Shown here: in pieces, positions 37,543-49,400 of the stretch
Layout: each line of letters begins with the position of its first letter
Numbering within the stretch: the stretch's first letter is position 1
NCBI GenBank assembly: GCA_950295325.1
Contig: OX485809.1
Location: forward strand, 22,024,144 to 22,088,143
Direction of reading: 5' to 3'
Source of the DNA: Polytrichum commune
Lineage: Eukaryota > Streptophyta > Polytrichopsida > Polytrichales > Polytrichaceae
Length of the DNA stretch: 64,000 bases
Made by a program: the position numbers and the translations under genes
Notes under the pieces: generated by a model
What the model was told of the DNA's origin: nothing
Database searches by the model: none
The model's input: the letters and a program-made list of their open reading frames with translations, nothing else

Positions 37543-37664
37543 GGGTTAGTTTCCATCGTAGGCCGCTCGCCCACCATATTCTAGTGGAAACGTAGATTCC
37601 ACCTAGTGGCATATACATTTCCACTAGAATTTGGTGGGTGAGCAACCTACATGGAAACTAACCC
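37543..37664. mobile_element. Foldback MITE, PIF/Harbinger type, copy 2
   Basis: The 122 bp begin GGGTTAGTTTCCATCGTAGG and end CCTACATGGAAACTAACCC, almost fully self-complementary around CACCTAGTGG. They are flanked on both sides by TAA, a perfect target duplication. Same family as 4904-5026; arms differ by point changes only. Confidence 0.88.
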
Positions 37665-38790
37665 TAACCCAAATATCACCAAGGGGGAAACAAAATCACC
37701 ATGTATTTCTCACCCACCGAATTGAAGTGACTTTACTGCCAATTAGGAGCCAAAAATAGGTGTCCAATTAAGGAAGCTAACTGAATAGCCTCATCTAGCT
37801 TATGTGATCCAATCTAATGCCGAATTCGCTGCGGAGTTGGAAGTGCTCAGACTATTTGGCTCTAGATATATTGATGGATCACTCAGCATGAAAAATAGAG
37901 CCTCTAGTTACACCTTCAGCCACTTCAGCCAGTCACAAATAGATTGCAAAGATGATCATGCCCACACGTGGAGAACATCACTCTTCAGAACTTGGCTTAG
38001 TTACAGGAGCATTCACAATGGTATCAGGTCTTCATTCATTCCGGTAAGAATCACAAATTCTATTCGCTTGCTGGTCACTTGTGGCATTTGAAAGGTATAG
38101 CAAACCTGCACCATCAAGAGAACAATACAGCACTGACATTTTACATGCATTCCTGGCAAATACCTTCTACTCAGAGACACAAAGGCAGTATGTACTGGAA
38201 CTACATACTTTACAGTGTATTATATAAATACATGTGTGACCAAGGTCCCTAGACAATGTAAATAAATGCACTGGCACATCATAGTGCCTGTGAGCTAATA
38301 TCTTGTAGATTGCAGAGATGGTCTTCTGTTGTTTCCGCACCAAAGAGTGTCATAATCAAATTAATATCACTGCCTGCTAATCTTCATGGCAATGCTTCAT
38401 GGGACGTCTCCTCAAAACGCCCTTGGCAACAATCCTGCAACAAAGAAAACAGTGACAATGGAGTTAATATTTGCAGATAAATAGTAGTAATATGCAGGCT
38501 GTAAAAGATTTATTGATTTGAAAATCTGCAGTACCACACTTCATTAAATGCATCGTTTCGATTATAGCAAAAGCTCACCATTTAAAATGTGAGGCCAGGC
38601 AGGCTGCGACAGCTCAAATGTCCTCTTGTGGTTGCAGACAGCCCCTGGGGGCAATGCTAAGGCTGCAGCAGTTTCTTTTGTTGGTAATTCATTTAACCCC
38701 AGTGAGGACATTTCAGCTCAGATGTCCTCTTATACCTCAAAATTCCAAAATTTCAGAGGATTTCATGGTGGTGAACAGAACTCCTGAAGT
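37665..38790. other. 3' flank of the RING gene
   Basis: Presumed 3' UTR of the RING gene (minus) in the part nearest 38790. Short open frames at 37804-38091 and 38618-38800 have no recognisable features. A short direct repeat (CAGCTCA.ATGTCCTCTT) occurs at about 38610 and 38713. Confidence 0.4.
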
Positions 38791-41700
38791 TCAGCAATAA
38801 GACATCTGCCAACGATCCTCTGCACCAGAGAGAGCATCCAAATGCTGTCGTTTCTTGCGCTGCTCATATTTTGAATCAAGTGTGTGTGGAGCTTTTGATC
38901 TTTGAGCACTATCCCTGCTACCAGTTTTACGATGTACACTAAGGCTATCAGCAGGGGAATTCTGGGGATAAGTATGTCTACCAGCTCTTAAATTTTGATT
39001 ATGGTTTTCCTGGTGACTGTACTCTTTGTTCTCGAGACTCTGCTCAAGAGATCTAGAAAGTCCTCTTGCCATGGTGCGATTTGAGATATCATTTTGAATT
39101 GACACCCTCTCATTCTGATTGCCATTCCTGCTCCCTTCAATCCCGGGTACTGGGTACACAACAACAGTGTCGTATGCCTTCATGGTAAAAGGACTTTGTG
39201 CAAAACAGCTGTTTGCCAAAAAACCAAAAAAAAACCCTAGTGTGAGTACAAGGAGTTTGATGTCCACCATCTTCAAGAATTTCAACAAGACAATCCAATA
39301 CACCTGTCAGAGACAAAATCAGAAAACAAATTCTTCAAAGTGGACATGAACTTATCATGCTCTCTGCCAAATACAAAACCTTGTACAACTGTTTAGTGAC
39401 AATGTCGATTCCTACTTTTGCATGTCTGCACTCAAAAGGAAACGATAACATACGTGAGGAACCCTAACACTTATTAATGGGATGAAGAAGGATCCACCTC
39501 TGTGACACTTGGCATAGTTGCACTCTAAATTCTGTGACACTTAATCCTGTGGCACCCTACATTCTAGCCAACCAGTAAACATTGATTTAAAAATAAGAAA
39601 AACACAAAAGAATGGGAACTCACCGCAATTCGTGCCAAAACATGCTGGCCTTGTCCCCAAGGAAAGGCTCAAGCTCTTTAATAAGCTTCTCATCACCACC
39701 TTCTACACCAGACGAAGTTCTAGCTCTTCGGGAGTTTGCAGTTGATTGTCTCACTGATCGTTCTTGTTGGGAAGAGGAACTAGACATCTCATGCTCCTTT
39801 GCAAACCAATGGGCTAGTACCAAACGGACCAATAGATCTGGTTTAGAGTCTCGTAATAGTACTTCCAATTCACGTCGTATCCATGGTTCCAACCTCCGTT
39901 CAGCTCTTGCCTTAGCATCTAGGCTTTGGACTGCTGCCTGCAGAATGGACCACGATTTTTTAAAAATACGAGTTAGACCCTCTCATTAGCACTATAATAA
40001 CTATCTGAAAATGACCTGCCCTAGGATAAACTTCGGCCTGGAATTTCAAAGTCATAGGCAGTTTAGACCTGAAGACATGAGGATTCTCTTTAATTTCGTG
40101 TGGCAACACACAAGAGATCATGATTATCTTCAAACGACATATGCAGCAACTGCACATTGATATTGACCCCACCTAGTTAACCACTAAAGTGGAAATAATC
40201 ATAACCCACACTAATGGGACATTCCAACAGACTGGGACATATGACTGAGCAAGTCTTATAAGTTCAATGAAATCCAAGCCTACCTCAATCGCCATCATGT
40301 TTACAATGTCAAAAAAACCTAGAGATTGTATTTGAACCTTGTACATTCAAGGTGAAAGCAAGCAAAAAGAAATACTGAAGGCAACTCACTTGAGGGCCAC
40401 TTATTCTTCTTTGTATTTCAAAAGGACGAGCTTTCAATCCCTTTCTGTAAATGCTGCATACATATCAAGTATTAGTAATTACAGAACAATCTGCAACAGC
40501 AGCAATGCAGTAAGATCTAATGTCCTTGCAAATCAAATGTTCTTCCAATCTCAGATACAAAGGGTTAGCTCACCTTGCTCGCCATTGCAAAGCTCTTGCT
40601 GCTGCCTCTTCTTCATTGTTTCTAATAAATCTAGCACCTTGGCATCTCCTCAGGCCATCAAAGGAACGTTGAGTAGGAAACGGAACCAAGCGACCAACGG
40701 CTTCTGACCTATTTGTAAAATGACGAGAGACAGCCTGTTGCCTAGGCTGACTTTGTCTCCTTCCTCTGCCCCTCTCATGTCCCCTACACAACATTGATCA
40801 ACACAACCACTCAATATCATGACCTTGAATATTACACAAAGAAAATTTCAAACCTACCAGCAGCCTTCATTTGTCACAGCTGCAGATGCAGAATCACTTT
40901 CTGACAATCTGCTAGGAGTTTTTGCATGGTTTCAATAAATAACCGTCTAGTCTGCTCATGAAAAAATTAGAGCATAATGTTTCAACAATGTATGGCTTCT
41001 CAACCTGATCTGTGGTAGATACAATCTTCTCTCATCTAACAGATTTATCCTCTACCTCAACATGACTTTTGGTCAGAAGTTGGTTATTTTGCATCAACAC
41101 CTTCCATGTTCAGTAAGTTTTCGGTGCATGCTTGGAGGTAAGCATGTATGATTGAATGGAGAACATTCTATATCCATTCATTGAGGGTCAAACTCGCTCC
41201 AAACTGATTTTGGCATGCCAAGAGGTGCTAAAATGAGTTTGGCCCTCAATGAACGAAAGAGGTTTGCTCCTCATTCATATTCAAACACTACCTCCAAGCA
41301 TGCACCCCAAGTGAGAAAACATTATTGATATTGTATGCTAATCAACCAATGGAAAATCATAGGGACCAACTCCTGATGAGAAGTTACGTTGAGTCAAGAT
41401 AACTCTAATAAGTGAGCATGTATCCGGAGTTTCAGTTCCATGAAAGACTTCCTAGTTACACCACTGCAAACATATGGGAGATGAGTATTCCTCAACCAGT
41501 AATGCTTAGGTCATTTCAACTTTCTATAAGATGCACACAAACTAATGATCAGCATCAAGGGACTAACCTTGGAAACCTCCAGGAGAGTGATCTCGAATTT
41601 GAATTGCCTGGAACCCTATCCCATCGGCTACTCTGCGAATTCGACTCTACAACAACAGGCTCCAATACCTTCTCCTCGAATTCATTATTAGACTGAACAT

Positions 41701-42193
41701 TGTAATACCACCCACTGAATTCTGCTTTGCATAAGGGGCATACTCGACGAACACGGCTCCATTCTTCTATACAGTGCGTACAGAAACGGTGCATACACCA
41801 TTGAAGAACCGCCCCTCTTTCCTCATCTATGTTGCCAAGACAAATTGCGCATGTCGAATGCTGGGATGAAGAAGATGCCACCTGATGAATATCATCATCT
41901 TCACAACCTATATATCTGCTTCTTTCATCTGCTGATGAATTTTCTTTCATGCCATCCTTCCTGGCATGATCCCCAAACCCTAAACTGTCTTCCTGAGTTT
42001 CTTCATCAATACTTGCTATGGTCTTCTGCTTCTTCTTACGAGCACTCTCACGATGATGAACACTGATGTGGTCATGGTCATTTGGAGAGGGAGAACCAGT
42101 TTGCCCAGATGTACTGGAACCATCCGAAGACTGTTGTGGTGCACATGCCCAGACACCTGAGGATGGCAACCACACAAATCGTGGTGCATCCAT
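38791..42193 (-). CDS. RING-type E3 ubiquitin ligase, Topors-like, complete, six exons
   Basis: Exons (minus order) are 42193-41568, 40908-40858, 40783-40574, 40444-40390, 39937-39624 and 39208-38791. All donors are GT, all acceptors AG, and every junction is in phase, giving 557 aa. Residues 115-155 are a C3HC4 RING with C115, C118, C133, H135, C138, C141, C152 and C155. Later exons encode a basic Arg/Gln region, LKARPFEIQRRISGP, then PWIRRELEVLLRD and LLVRLVLAHWFAK, and CFAQSPFTMKAYDTVVVYP, an order like the animal Topors family (RING plus PWI-like helical part). Topors acts as a ubiquitin and SUMO E3 in the nucleus (family knowledge). The N-terminal linker is acidic/Ser-rich and carries ARKKKQK, a likely nuclear signal. 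The Topors assignment is inference; the RING is certain. Confidence 0.85.
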
Positions 42194-43770
42194 ATCACAT
42201 TACCCCTGCCGCCCTCCTTCAAAAGACTCCAAATTTGAGTGATCTCTGGCGCCGCCTTCAATTTCTTGTCTTCGTCAAAATTCTTCGCCAACTAAGTCCA
42301 GCTTCACAGTATCGTTGATGGACACCTAACCCTAACATACTCGCGAAGATAACCCCACTACAAGCTCATCACTGGCATCCATTTCAACATACGCACATAT
42401 CTCAATTTATCACTTCGAAAATCCTCAAACACTCTGTCCCACACAGATGAGAATGTAACACGGGCCATATCATGCCGCACCATACCATAACCATGGTGTC
42501 AAAACAGATTTTCTTATTCCACTCAGAACATGTCAACTCAGTTCTCAAGAATCGTCTAAATTCAATAGTTACATACTCACGCAACGTATTTCACCAACTC
42601 TCACCAGTGACGAGGTCAAAGTGAAACAGGCAAACACGCAACCTCAACTCCCCAGGTACGCCGTGTGATAAAAAATAGACATTTTATTTTGTAAGCAATG
42701 AAACCCTAAACCCTATGGAGCAGAGAATTTTACCAGATTACAAATCCAAAACGTAACTATGATTCGAAACAGAAATAATACAAGCCACCTCAAACTCACC
42801 GGACACCTTGTGTTGGACAATCCTAGAAATTCTTCCCTGAGCCCTTTAGAGCAGAGCATTCACCAATACATGGCTTCAAACCACAATTTTCGTCAATAAA
42901 AAGGTTGGAAAATCCCGGTTTTCCCATCCAATTCACATCAATACACTTCCAGAAAACACCGTGAATTGATTTTTTAGGCTCAATTCTAGTCAGGATTGTG
43001 TCCGGCCACTTCTTCGTAGATTGCAAAGGAGGAGGACAGATCAATCGACAACGTCAATACAAGATATACACATAACCTGTAGATTTAAGGAAAAGGCTTC
43101 ATGAGATCTACGAGATTTTGTGATATGGTAGATTCAAGGACTGGCTGCTAGAATCTACGATTTGGTAGGATATTGAGACGCGGCGTGTCGGCCGCTCGGG
43201 ATGACGGCGGCAAGAGGTTGGCCGCGATGGCGGTGGAGGGCTACCCGAGGATTCGGCGGGTCACCTCCTAGAAATAATTTGCACTTCTCATTTTGCATAA
43301 ATACAAATTCCCTAAGTTCTGGATTGGGATTCTATTGCCTAGTATTAATTTAGTACCTAGCCAGCCTTAAAGATATTATATTCATTTGATTCCTGAATAG
43401 AAAGAATAAAAGAGGAGCATTTCAAGGACATCCCCACGATGAGAAAATCCTATGAACATAATCTCACATTGCGGTATTTGCACCATGGGCTTTTCAACCG
43501 TAAAGGCGGACAAGGATTTGTGGTGTCTCCATAAACTCATCCGTAAGGAAGGTGAAACGTAGCAAACTATTCTATAGCTTGAAGAAAGAATATCCATCAA
43601 AGACTTAGAGATCTCGAATGAGTTAGGGCCACTTCACACATGAGCCAAGAGCCGTGACCATGAAATTGTGAGAGCCCAAAGGAAAGTGTCCAAAGGTTGT
43701 CCTGACACACCTCCAAAATCATGTAATGTGGTCACAAATCCTCAAGTGTAGTGTGAAGTTATATGTGATT
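42194..43770. promoter_or_regulatory. 5' flank of the RING gene
   Basis: No coding gene supported. It likely contains the leader and promoter of the RING gene on the minus strand. A GC-rich islet lies at 43165-43271. The end (43620-43760) carries a dispersed repeat related to 30600-31040. Confidence 0.35.
43165..43271 (+). other. GC-rich islet with a short open frame
   Basis: About 100 bp much richer in GC than its surroundings, open on the plus strand with the phrase DDGGKRLAAMAVEGYPRIRR and a TAG at 43269-43271. It follows TATTGAG that could act as a weak acceptor. It may be a captured exon fragment, or part of the RING gene's leader on the other strand. Not assigned. Confidence 0.25.
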
Positions 43771-43829
43771 GGGCCCCCATCATACAAATCATCATAACTA
43801 ATCAAATAACTACACACCCTAATCACACA

Positions 43830-44306
43830 TATATTCTATGCGGGGACTTCAATCGGGACATAGCTCTAATTGGCAGACAAAATGACCAACAAACCACACC
43901 TCCACAAATGGAAAACTACAACTGGTGCTCATTTACAACCGGCCTTGAACTATCATATGTCCCAACAAACACAACATTCTCAAGACAAGGAGGACATAAC
44001 TACACACAAAACAGCTTAATAGATGGGTTCTTCATCAAAACCCCCCAAAACCATCAATATACCTCAACTACAAACCAAAATATTCAGTTAAACTCCGATC
44101 ATTTACCCATACAACTACAAATTTCCCCAAACACACTAATCGCCAAATCCCCCACTACAAACTCCGAACCACCACCAAGAATCCTCAACCCCATCCCAAA
44201 AGAAAAACTAGAAAATTTCCACACCAATTTTTTTGAAAACAACTTCAACCAAATAGATGAGCTTATATACCTATTACAAAATAACCACCTAACAAGCGTA
44301 CAATAG
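43830..44306 (+). pseudogene. LINE AP-endonuclease C-terminal part
   Basis: The frame reads CGDFN near its start and SDHLPIQLQI later; these match the conserved GDFN and SDH blocks of APE-type LINE endonucleases, which nick target DNA. A TAG at 44304-44306 interrupts the frame; the N-terminal catalytic part is missing. Confidence 0.75.
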
Positions 44307-45037
44307 CAACAAGCTTGTAATTCACTAAACACCCTTACCGATAATATCACCTCCATAGTCCTCGAGACATGTAGCGCCCCATCCATCCCCACACTACCAC
44401 ATAGGGTCGCTAAGCAAGGCGGATACCTCCCAAAGAAATCCCAAAAAGAATGGAAAACACACCTCTCTACCTATCACCTAATACGGAAAGTCATCTACAT
44501 TATAAAAAATAACCCCAACTGGCACACTTATCCCATTATCACACAAGAACTTAACAACCATAGACACGCCACGATACCCCCCCACACAAATGAAACATGG
44601 ATAGAAAACTTAGCAAATATCGCCAAAGAAGCTAAAAACAAAGCCCGCAAAATCACAACTGACTATACCACCAAACAAATCAAAAAAACCATATCCAAAT
44701 ACCAACAACTCTATGACAAAAGCCCCAAGAAAATCAATAGAAAAGTCTTCAAAAACATGGAAACTCCCCCACTCGACTGCCTCATTGATAGATTCAACAA
44801 TATCCTTACAAGCCCAAAGGACATTGTACAAAAAATACATACCCAACAATCCATCAGTAATAGGCCAACTGTTCCAACATATCATTACCAACCAGATCAT
44901 ATCCAACAATGTGTATGCGGAGTTAGACAATACTCATGGCATGACCTAAATGGATATACTATAGAAAAGAGGGGTGAGGCCCTAATCCCTTACACACATA
45001 TCTAAACCAAGAAACATATGATATATGCCTAAAAAAT

Positions 45038-45490
45038 TTAGCCAATGAAAAAACCCCCGGCCCCGATAAAATTCCTAACATCATACTAAAAAATATGCCG
45101 CTAAGATTCCATACGCTTTTATTACTATTCTTCACCCATTATTACAAATAAAAAAATTCCAGAAGCATGGAAAACAAGCCTCACAATATTACTATACAAA
45201 AAGAGAAACCCCCACCAACTTACCAACCACCGACCAATCGTATTCGCCAATACTATCTACAAATTATTTACTAGTACACTTACAAATATACTTTCCTCAT
45301 ACGGAAAAAAATACCAAATTCTACACGATAGTCAAGAGGGCTTTAGAGCTGAAAGATGTACCGCTAGATAACTACAAACTATCATCGCAGCCTTAGAAGA
45401 TGCCAGACTTACCAACCAAGACATCTATATCCTATACATAGATTTCACAAACACCTTTGGCTCCATTGATCATGCTAGACTTCTTGTCAT
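45038..45490 (+). pseudogene. LINE reverse transcriptase, N-terminal motifs, frame-broken
   Basis: Pieces in different frames encode EKTPGPDKIPN (RT motif 0/1 region), HRPIVFANTIYKLF (motif 2), QEGFRAERCT (motif 2a) and ILYIDFTNTFGSIDH (motif A, Asp followed by F-x-x-x-F). Stops at 45150 and 45369 and frame shifts separate them. Confidence 0.75.
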
Positions 45491-45491
45491 C

Positions 45492-47033
45492 ATGAAAGAC
45501 CTTGGCTACCCACAAGATGCCGTAACACTAGTAGGTAACATATATTCACAATCCAATACAACATTTATAGGCGAACATTTCGACAAAACACAACCAATAC
45601 CTATACAAAGAGGAACAATACAAGGGGATACCTTGAGTCCATACCTCTTTATTATCTTTCTTGAACCACTTCTTAGATGGCTACAACAAGGAAATAACGG
45701 ATATACCTTCAATACCTCCAGCACAAAATTAAGCTCCGTAGCCTATGCCGATGACCTCGCGGCCATATCCAATAATATAACATCCCTCCAACACCAACTA
45801 AACAAATTAGACAAATTAGACAAATATTGTGAATGGGCAGGCATGGACCTCGGTATTCCAAAGTGTGTCATTACAGGATGCCCCAATAAATCAAAACTAA
45901 ACCCTCAAGCCTTCAAAACACATCTTAGAAACACCAACATAAATTTCCGAAACCAATCCATACCCATTCTAAGTCAACATGAGCCATATCTCTACCTTGG
46001 AATTAATCTAGTACCATCACTACAATGGAAAACACAAACACACATTACAACAACTAAACTAATCAAACAATGCAAACTACTAACCACATGCCCAGCCACC
46101 ATGAAGCAAAAAATTCAAATGGTACACACAGTCATAAGAGCCGGTATCGCCTACAGCTTCTACGCCGTACCATACTCACTCCCCGCCATCAAAAAATTAG
46201 ATAAAAGATTAATTGCCCTCCACAAAACCATATGTGGTCTCCCGAAATGCCTATCAAATGCCGTCACACAACTAACACAAAATATGTTTGGTACCGAAGC
46301 CTTCTCACTAAAAAATGCATATATAACATGTATAGGTGAACAACTTGTCAATGCCCTCAATGACAAAGGTAGACTAGGAAGAATCTATAATGGCCTGACC
46401 ACACACATACTTTCTAAATACGGCGGCTCACTTAACATACCACGCATAACCCAACACGACTCCCTAAGATCACCAATCACAAGAACGCTATTCCTACTCA
46501 AAACCACTAGTAACACCCACCTTAGAAACACACTAGAAAAATTCTCCCTTCTTCCCACACCACTAGAGACACAATGGATGCGCCAAGCACAAAATATTCC
46601 AACGATAACCCCCACTACCTCCCTAAACTACTTACATAAATTAATATTACAAAACATAACCGAACTCAAACACATAACACACTCCAATGGCACACAATTA
46701 ATGACAAATGACGATTTCAAACATTATTATACCTCCCCCACTAAAATAATTAAAGCCGCCCTAGAACAAGCACGGGTGCGCTTTTGCGAACCAACATGCC
46801 ACAACCAATGCCCAAACAATTGCCCAACACATGCCATACCAAATACCCTCAAGAACGCATACAAGATACAAAACCATCACATCCACACAAGAAGTAGTAG
46901 ACATAACCCACACCCCCCGCTACCTCCACCACCGGAGCACCCAAACCCCCCCCCCCCCGCATATCCAAAAAAACCATACTCAATTTCCAATACACTCTAT
47001 AATAAACGACCGCCCTCACATTTCCAAAGATAA
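45492..47033 (+). pseudogene. LINE reverse transcriptase C-terminal part, 513-codon open frame
   Basis: The frame begins inside RT and carries IQRGTIQGDTLSPYLF (motif B), AYADDLAAIS (motif C, catalytic YADD) and a later YLGINL block, then the thumb. Near its end is a Cys cluster C-x3-C-x3-C-x3-C (CEPTCHNQCPNNC), possibly a zinc knuckle, followed by a proline-rich tail. This is the longest intact piece of the element. As the upstream half of RT is broken, it cannot make a working enzyme here. Confidence 0.8.
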
Positions 47034-47336
47034 AAACAAAATTACAAAACAATATACATCTTATCTATGCCAATGACAACTTCCAAACGGAATAAATTAC
47101 AACAAATGGTTCTCACAAAGAGACTTATTCCCATGGAATAACCAAGACACCATAAATCATAACATACGACTCCTAACACAATATTACACCCAAAAACAAC
47201 ACAAGCACTTCACCAACATCTTACAACTAAACTTCAATGAAGGACAATTGAGGGATACAAGGTACATCCCCCCACCACAGAATATACCTCTATGTCATAT
47301 CCACATTAACGAATGCAATCCCGACAATGACATCAC

Positions 47337-48269
47337 ATGTACACAACATACCATTCAAAGCCAACATGCGCATCACATATTTACGACAACGATGGTCGCC
47401 ACTTAGTTACCATCCCGGAACAAAGATTACAATGGTTATGGGAACAATACCAAGACGCACTAACTAAAGTACATAACTTAGAACCCCCCATACAAACATT
47501 TGAAAAAGAAGTGGCATGGTTGTACCAAAGGTACAAATATAGGTTACCCAAAAATGACCCCCTCAAACTCGCACAATACATCCTCCCCAATGCCATCATT
47601 GAAAACATCATCAACTCCTTCCACATCACCCACTCCTACTTCTCGTCACCTGTAACATGCCCTACCACGCTAAGACAATTTTCCTCCCCATTCTCTCGAG
47701 ACAAAGTATTCGGATCAATAGGAACAACATTCCAACATAAATGGATAGGTAACGGGTATGCCCATCCACATACAGAAGCGGACACACAACAAGCCCTACA
47801 TTGGGCAAGACTTGCAGCCCAAAATAACCCAAATACAATTACAATACTCGTAACAACCGACCCAAATTGGTACGACAACCTTCAACCTCTAGTAGGCCCT
47901 TTTCCAGATTCGCACGTCATCACACACTTTAAGGTGGACACCATTATATACGATGAACCCACAATACCACCAGAATTACGAATCGAACCACGCACAGAAA
48001 GCCGTGACATCCGCATACTATGTATACATCACAAAACCACATCATTCGGTCCGATAAACTACACACACCAAATGGACATTATTGGCAACACCTTACAAAT
48101 ACCCACTATTTTTAACACAACGGCGCCACCCACACCAATAAACACCCTAGTAAACTGTAACAAAAAATGGTCCCAACTCATATACCCTCCCCCACCTACG
48201 ACTCAAGTTACTAACGTCCCCATCATCACAAACCAAGACATATGCCTTCCCCTCAAATATCAACCATAG
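47337..48269 (+). pseudogene. LINE unknown domain between RT and RNase H (possible methyltransferase-like fold)
   Basis: Open frame of 310 codons ending in TAG just before RNase H, so it was probably part of the same polyprotein. It has FGSIGTTFQHKWIGNGYAHP, then a long helix-like stretch, then TITILVTTDPNWYDNL. The order FGS-G ... NG-aromatic-x-(N/H)P ... helix ... strand ... P-x-W resembles the layout of PCIF1-type adenosine methyltransferases, but the usual NPPF is AHPH here. The resemblance is my reading and unverified. The length of about 400-500 residues between RT and RNase H is unusual for plant LINEs. Confidence 0.45.
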
Positions 48270-48570
48270 TTTTGCTATTACACAGACGGATCCTTCATCC
48301 CACCCAAAGAAACAACCCAAGGACACTGGAAACGAGAAAAAACAGGATATGGCATATATAACCCTTTCAAAAATCTCCAAATCGCAGAAAGACTACCCGG
48401 ACTCCAAAATATACTAAGAGCCGAACTAATGGCTATACACCATACCCTCCGCCTCCTCACTACCACATATTGAAATGAACCGGCACACATCTTCACAGAT
48501 TGTCTTAATGTACTATACCTACTAAACACACAAACAAAACATCCAACTCTACATAATAGCCACCCGGACA
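48270..48570 (+). pseudogene. LINE RNase H, N-terminal half
   Basis: Reads YYTDGSF (first catalytic Asp), ILRAELMAIHHTLR (catalytic Glu) and IFTDCLNVLYLL (second Asp) with one stop (TGA at about 48471). It ends at HPDKK, where the sequence switches to inverted LINE sequence. Confidence 0.8.
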
Positions 48571-48579
48571 AAAAGGGTG

Positions 48580-49400
48580 GGGACTTATATGGGTGTCCTA
48601 GTATGCATAATATGTCAGGTTTGAGCCTAGCGTTACAGTGACATCTTTGGGTGGTACATGTGCATGGAAGTAACCATGATGGTACTGTGTTTTCTTGGGG
48701 GAGCTCATTATATGTACCTGCATTCATGAGTGTGTAGTATCTTGTCTTTTTGTTGGAGATGAGAAGTTTGCGTATTTCCCATACGGCTTTGTTGTGTCTT
48801 TTGGTTATTAGGGCGTGTATATGTTGTTGTTTACATTTGAGGAGTACATGTAACCATGTGTCTGCTTCTTGTGTGTTGCATATGGGGCACGTATGTGAGG
48901 GGTATGCATTTCTTCCGAAGAAGAGTTGTTTTCTGGCATGTCCCATGTATTGTCCGGTTCTGAATTTGACTAGGCATGTTTTTTGTTTATCTGTAATAAT
49001 CGGGTTGTTCCAAAAATCGTTTGATAGTGTTTTGTCAATATCTTTGTTGTCTAGCCACTTATGTAGTTGATGTGTTTGGGTTGCTATAATGGATAGGTTA
49101 TGTTTTTTGTCATGTTTAGCGATGTATTTACCAAGGTGTCGGATGGGGCCTTTATCTGGTGTTTCTTGCATTGAGTGCCACCAATCTTTCTGTAGGTAGT
49201 ATGGCGTGGGGTGTGCATGTTCGTATGTGGTTGTGGCATCTCTATGTTCGAGTTCACAACCCATTTTGGCTAATTTGTCCGCTTGTTCGTTACCACTAAT
49301 GTTTGTGTGAGCTTTGACTTTATGGAGTGTGGTGGTTTGTGAGCGGGATTGCAACATCTCATTTATAGATTCGAGTATCTTTTTGTCCGGACGACACTTG
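48580..49400 (-). pseudogene. LINE RNase H C-terminal half and zinc-finger tail, inverted
   Basis: Minus-strand frame beginning about PDKKILESINEML with KVKAHTNISGNEQADKLAK (the last catalytic block of RNase H: H and D), a linker, and a zf-RVT motif HTCPICNTQEADTWLHVLLKC-like (C-x2-C ... H-x4-C). It supplies exactly the part missing from the plus-strand copy but in opposite orientation, meeting it at 48570-48585. Either the 3' part of one element was inverted, or two related copies sit tail to tail. Confidence 0.8.

Larger units (their letters stand above)
43780..48570 (+). mobile_element. Decayed LINE (APE, RT, RNase H), 5'-truncated
   Basis: Continuous plus-strand remains of a LINE with frame breaks. 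Parts in order: C-terminal half of the AP endonuclease, reverse transcriptase, a Cys cluster, an unusual ~300-aa domain, and the first part of RNase H. The strand is strongly A/C-rich, unlike the flanks. The element is truncated within the endonuclease and stops inside RNase H at about 48570, where inverted LINE sequence begins. Confidence 0.85.

Noticed and set aside
38618-38800. 60-codon ORF downstream of the RING gene
   Set aside because: No domain or splice support; lies in the presumed 3' UTR on the opposite strand.
48270-49400. Twin-priming as the cause of the LINE inversion
   Set aside because: Twin priming reverses the 5' part and leaves the 3' part forward; here the 3' part is reversed relative to a long forward 5' part, so inversion or two insertions fits better.
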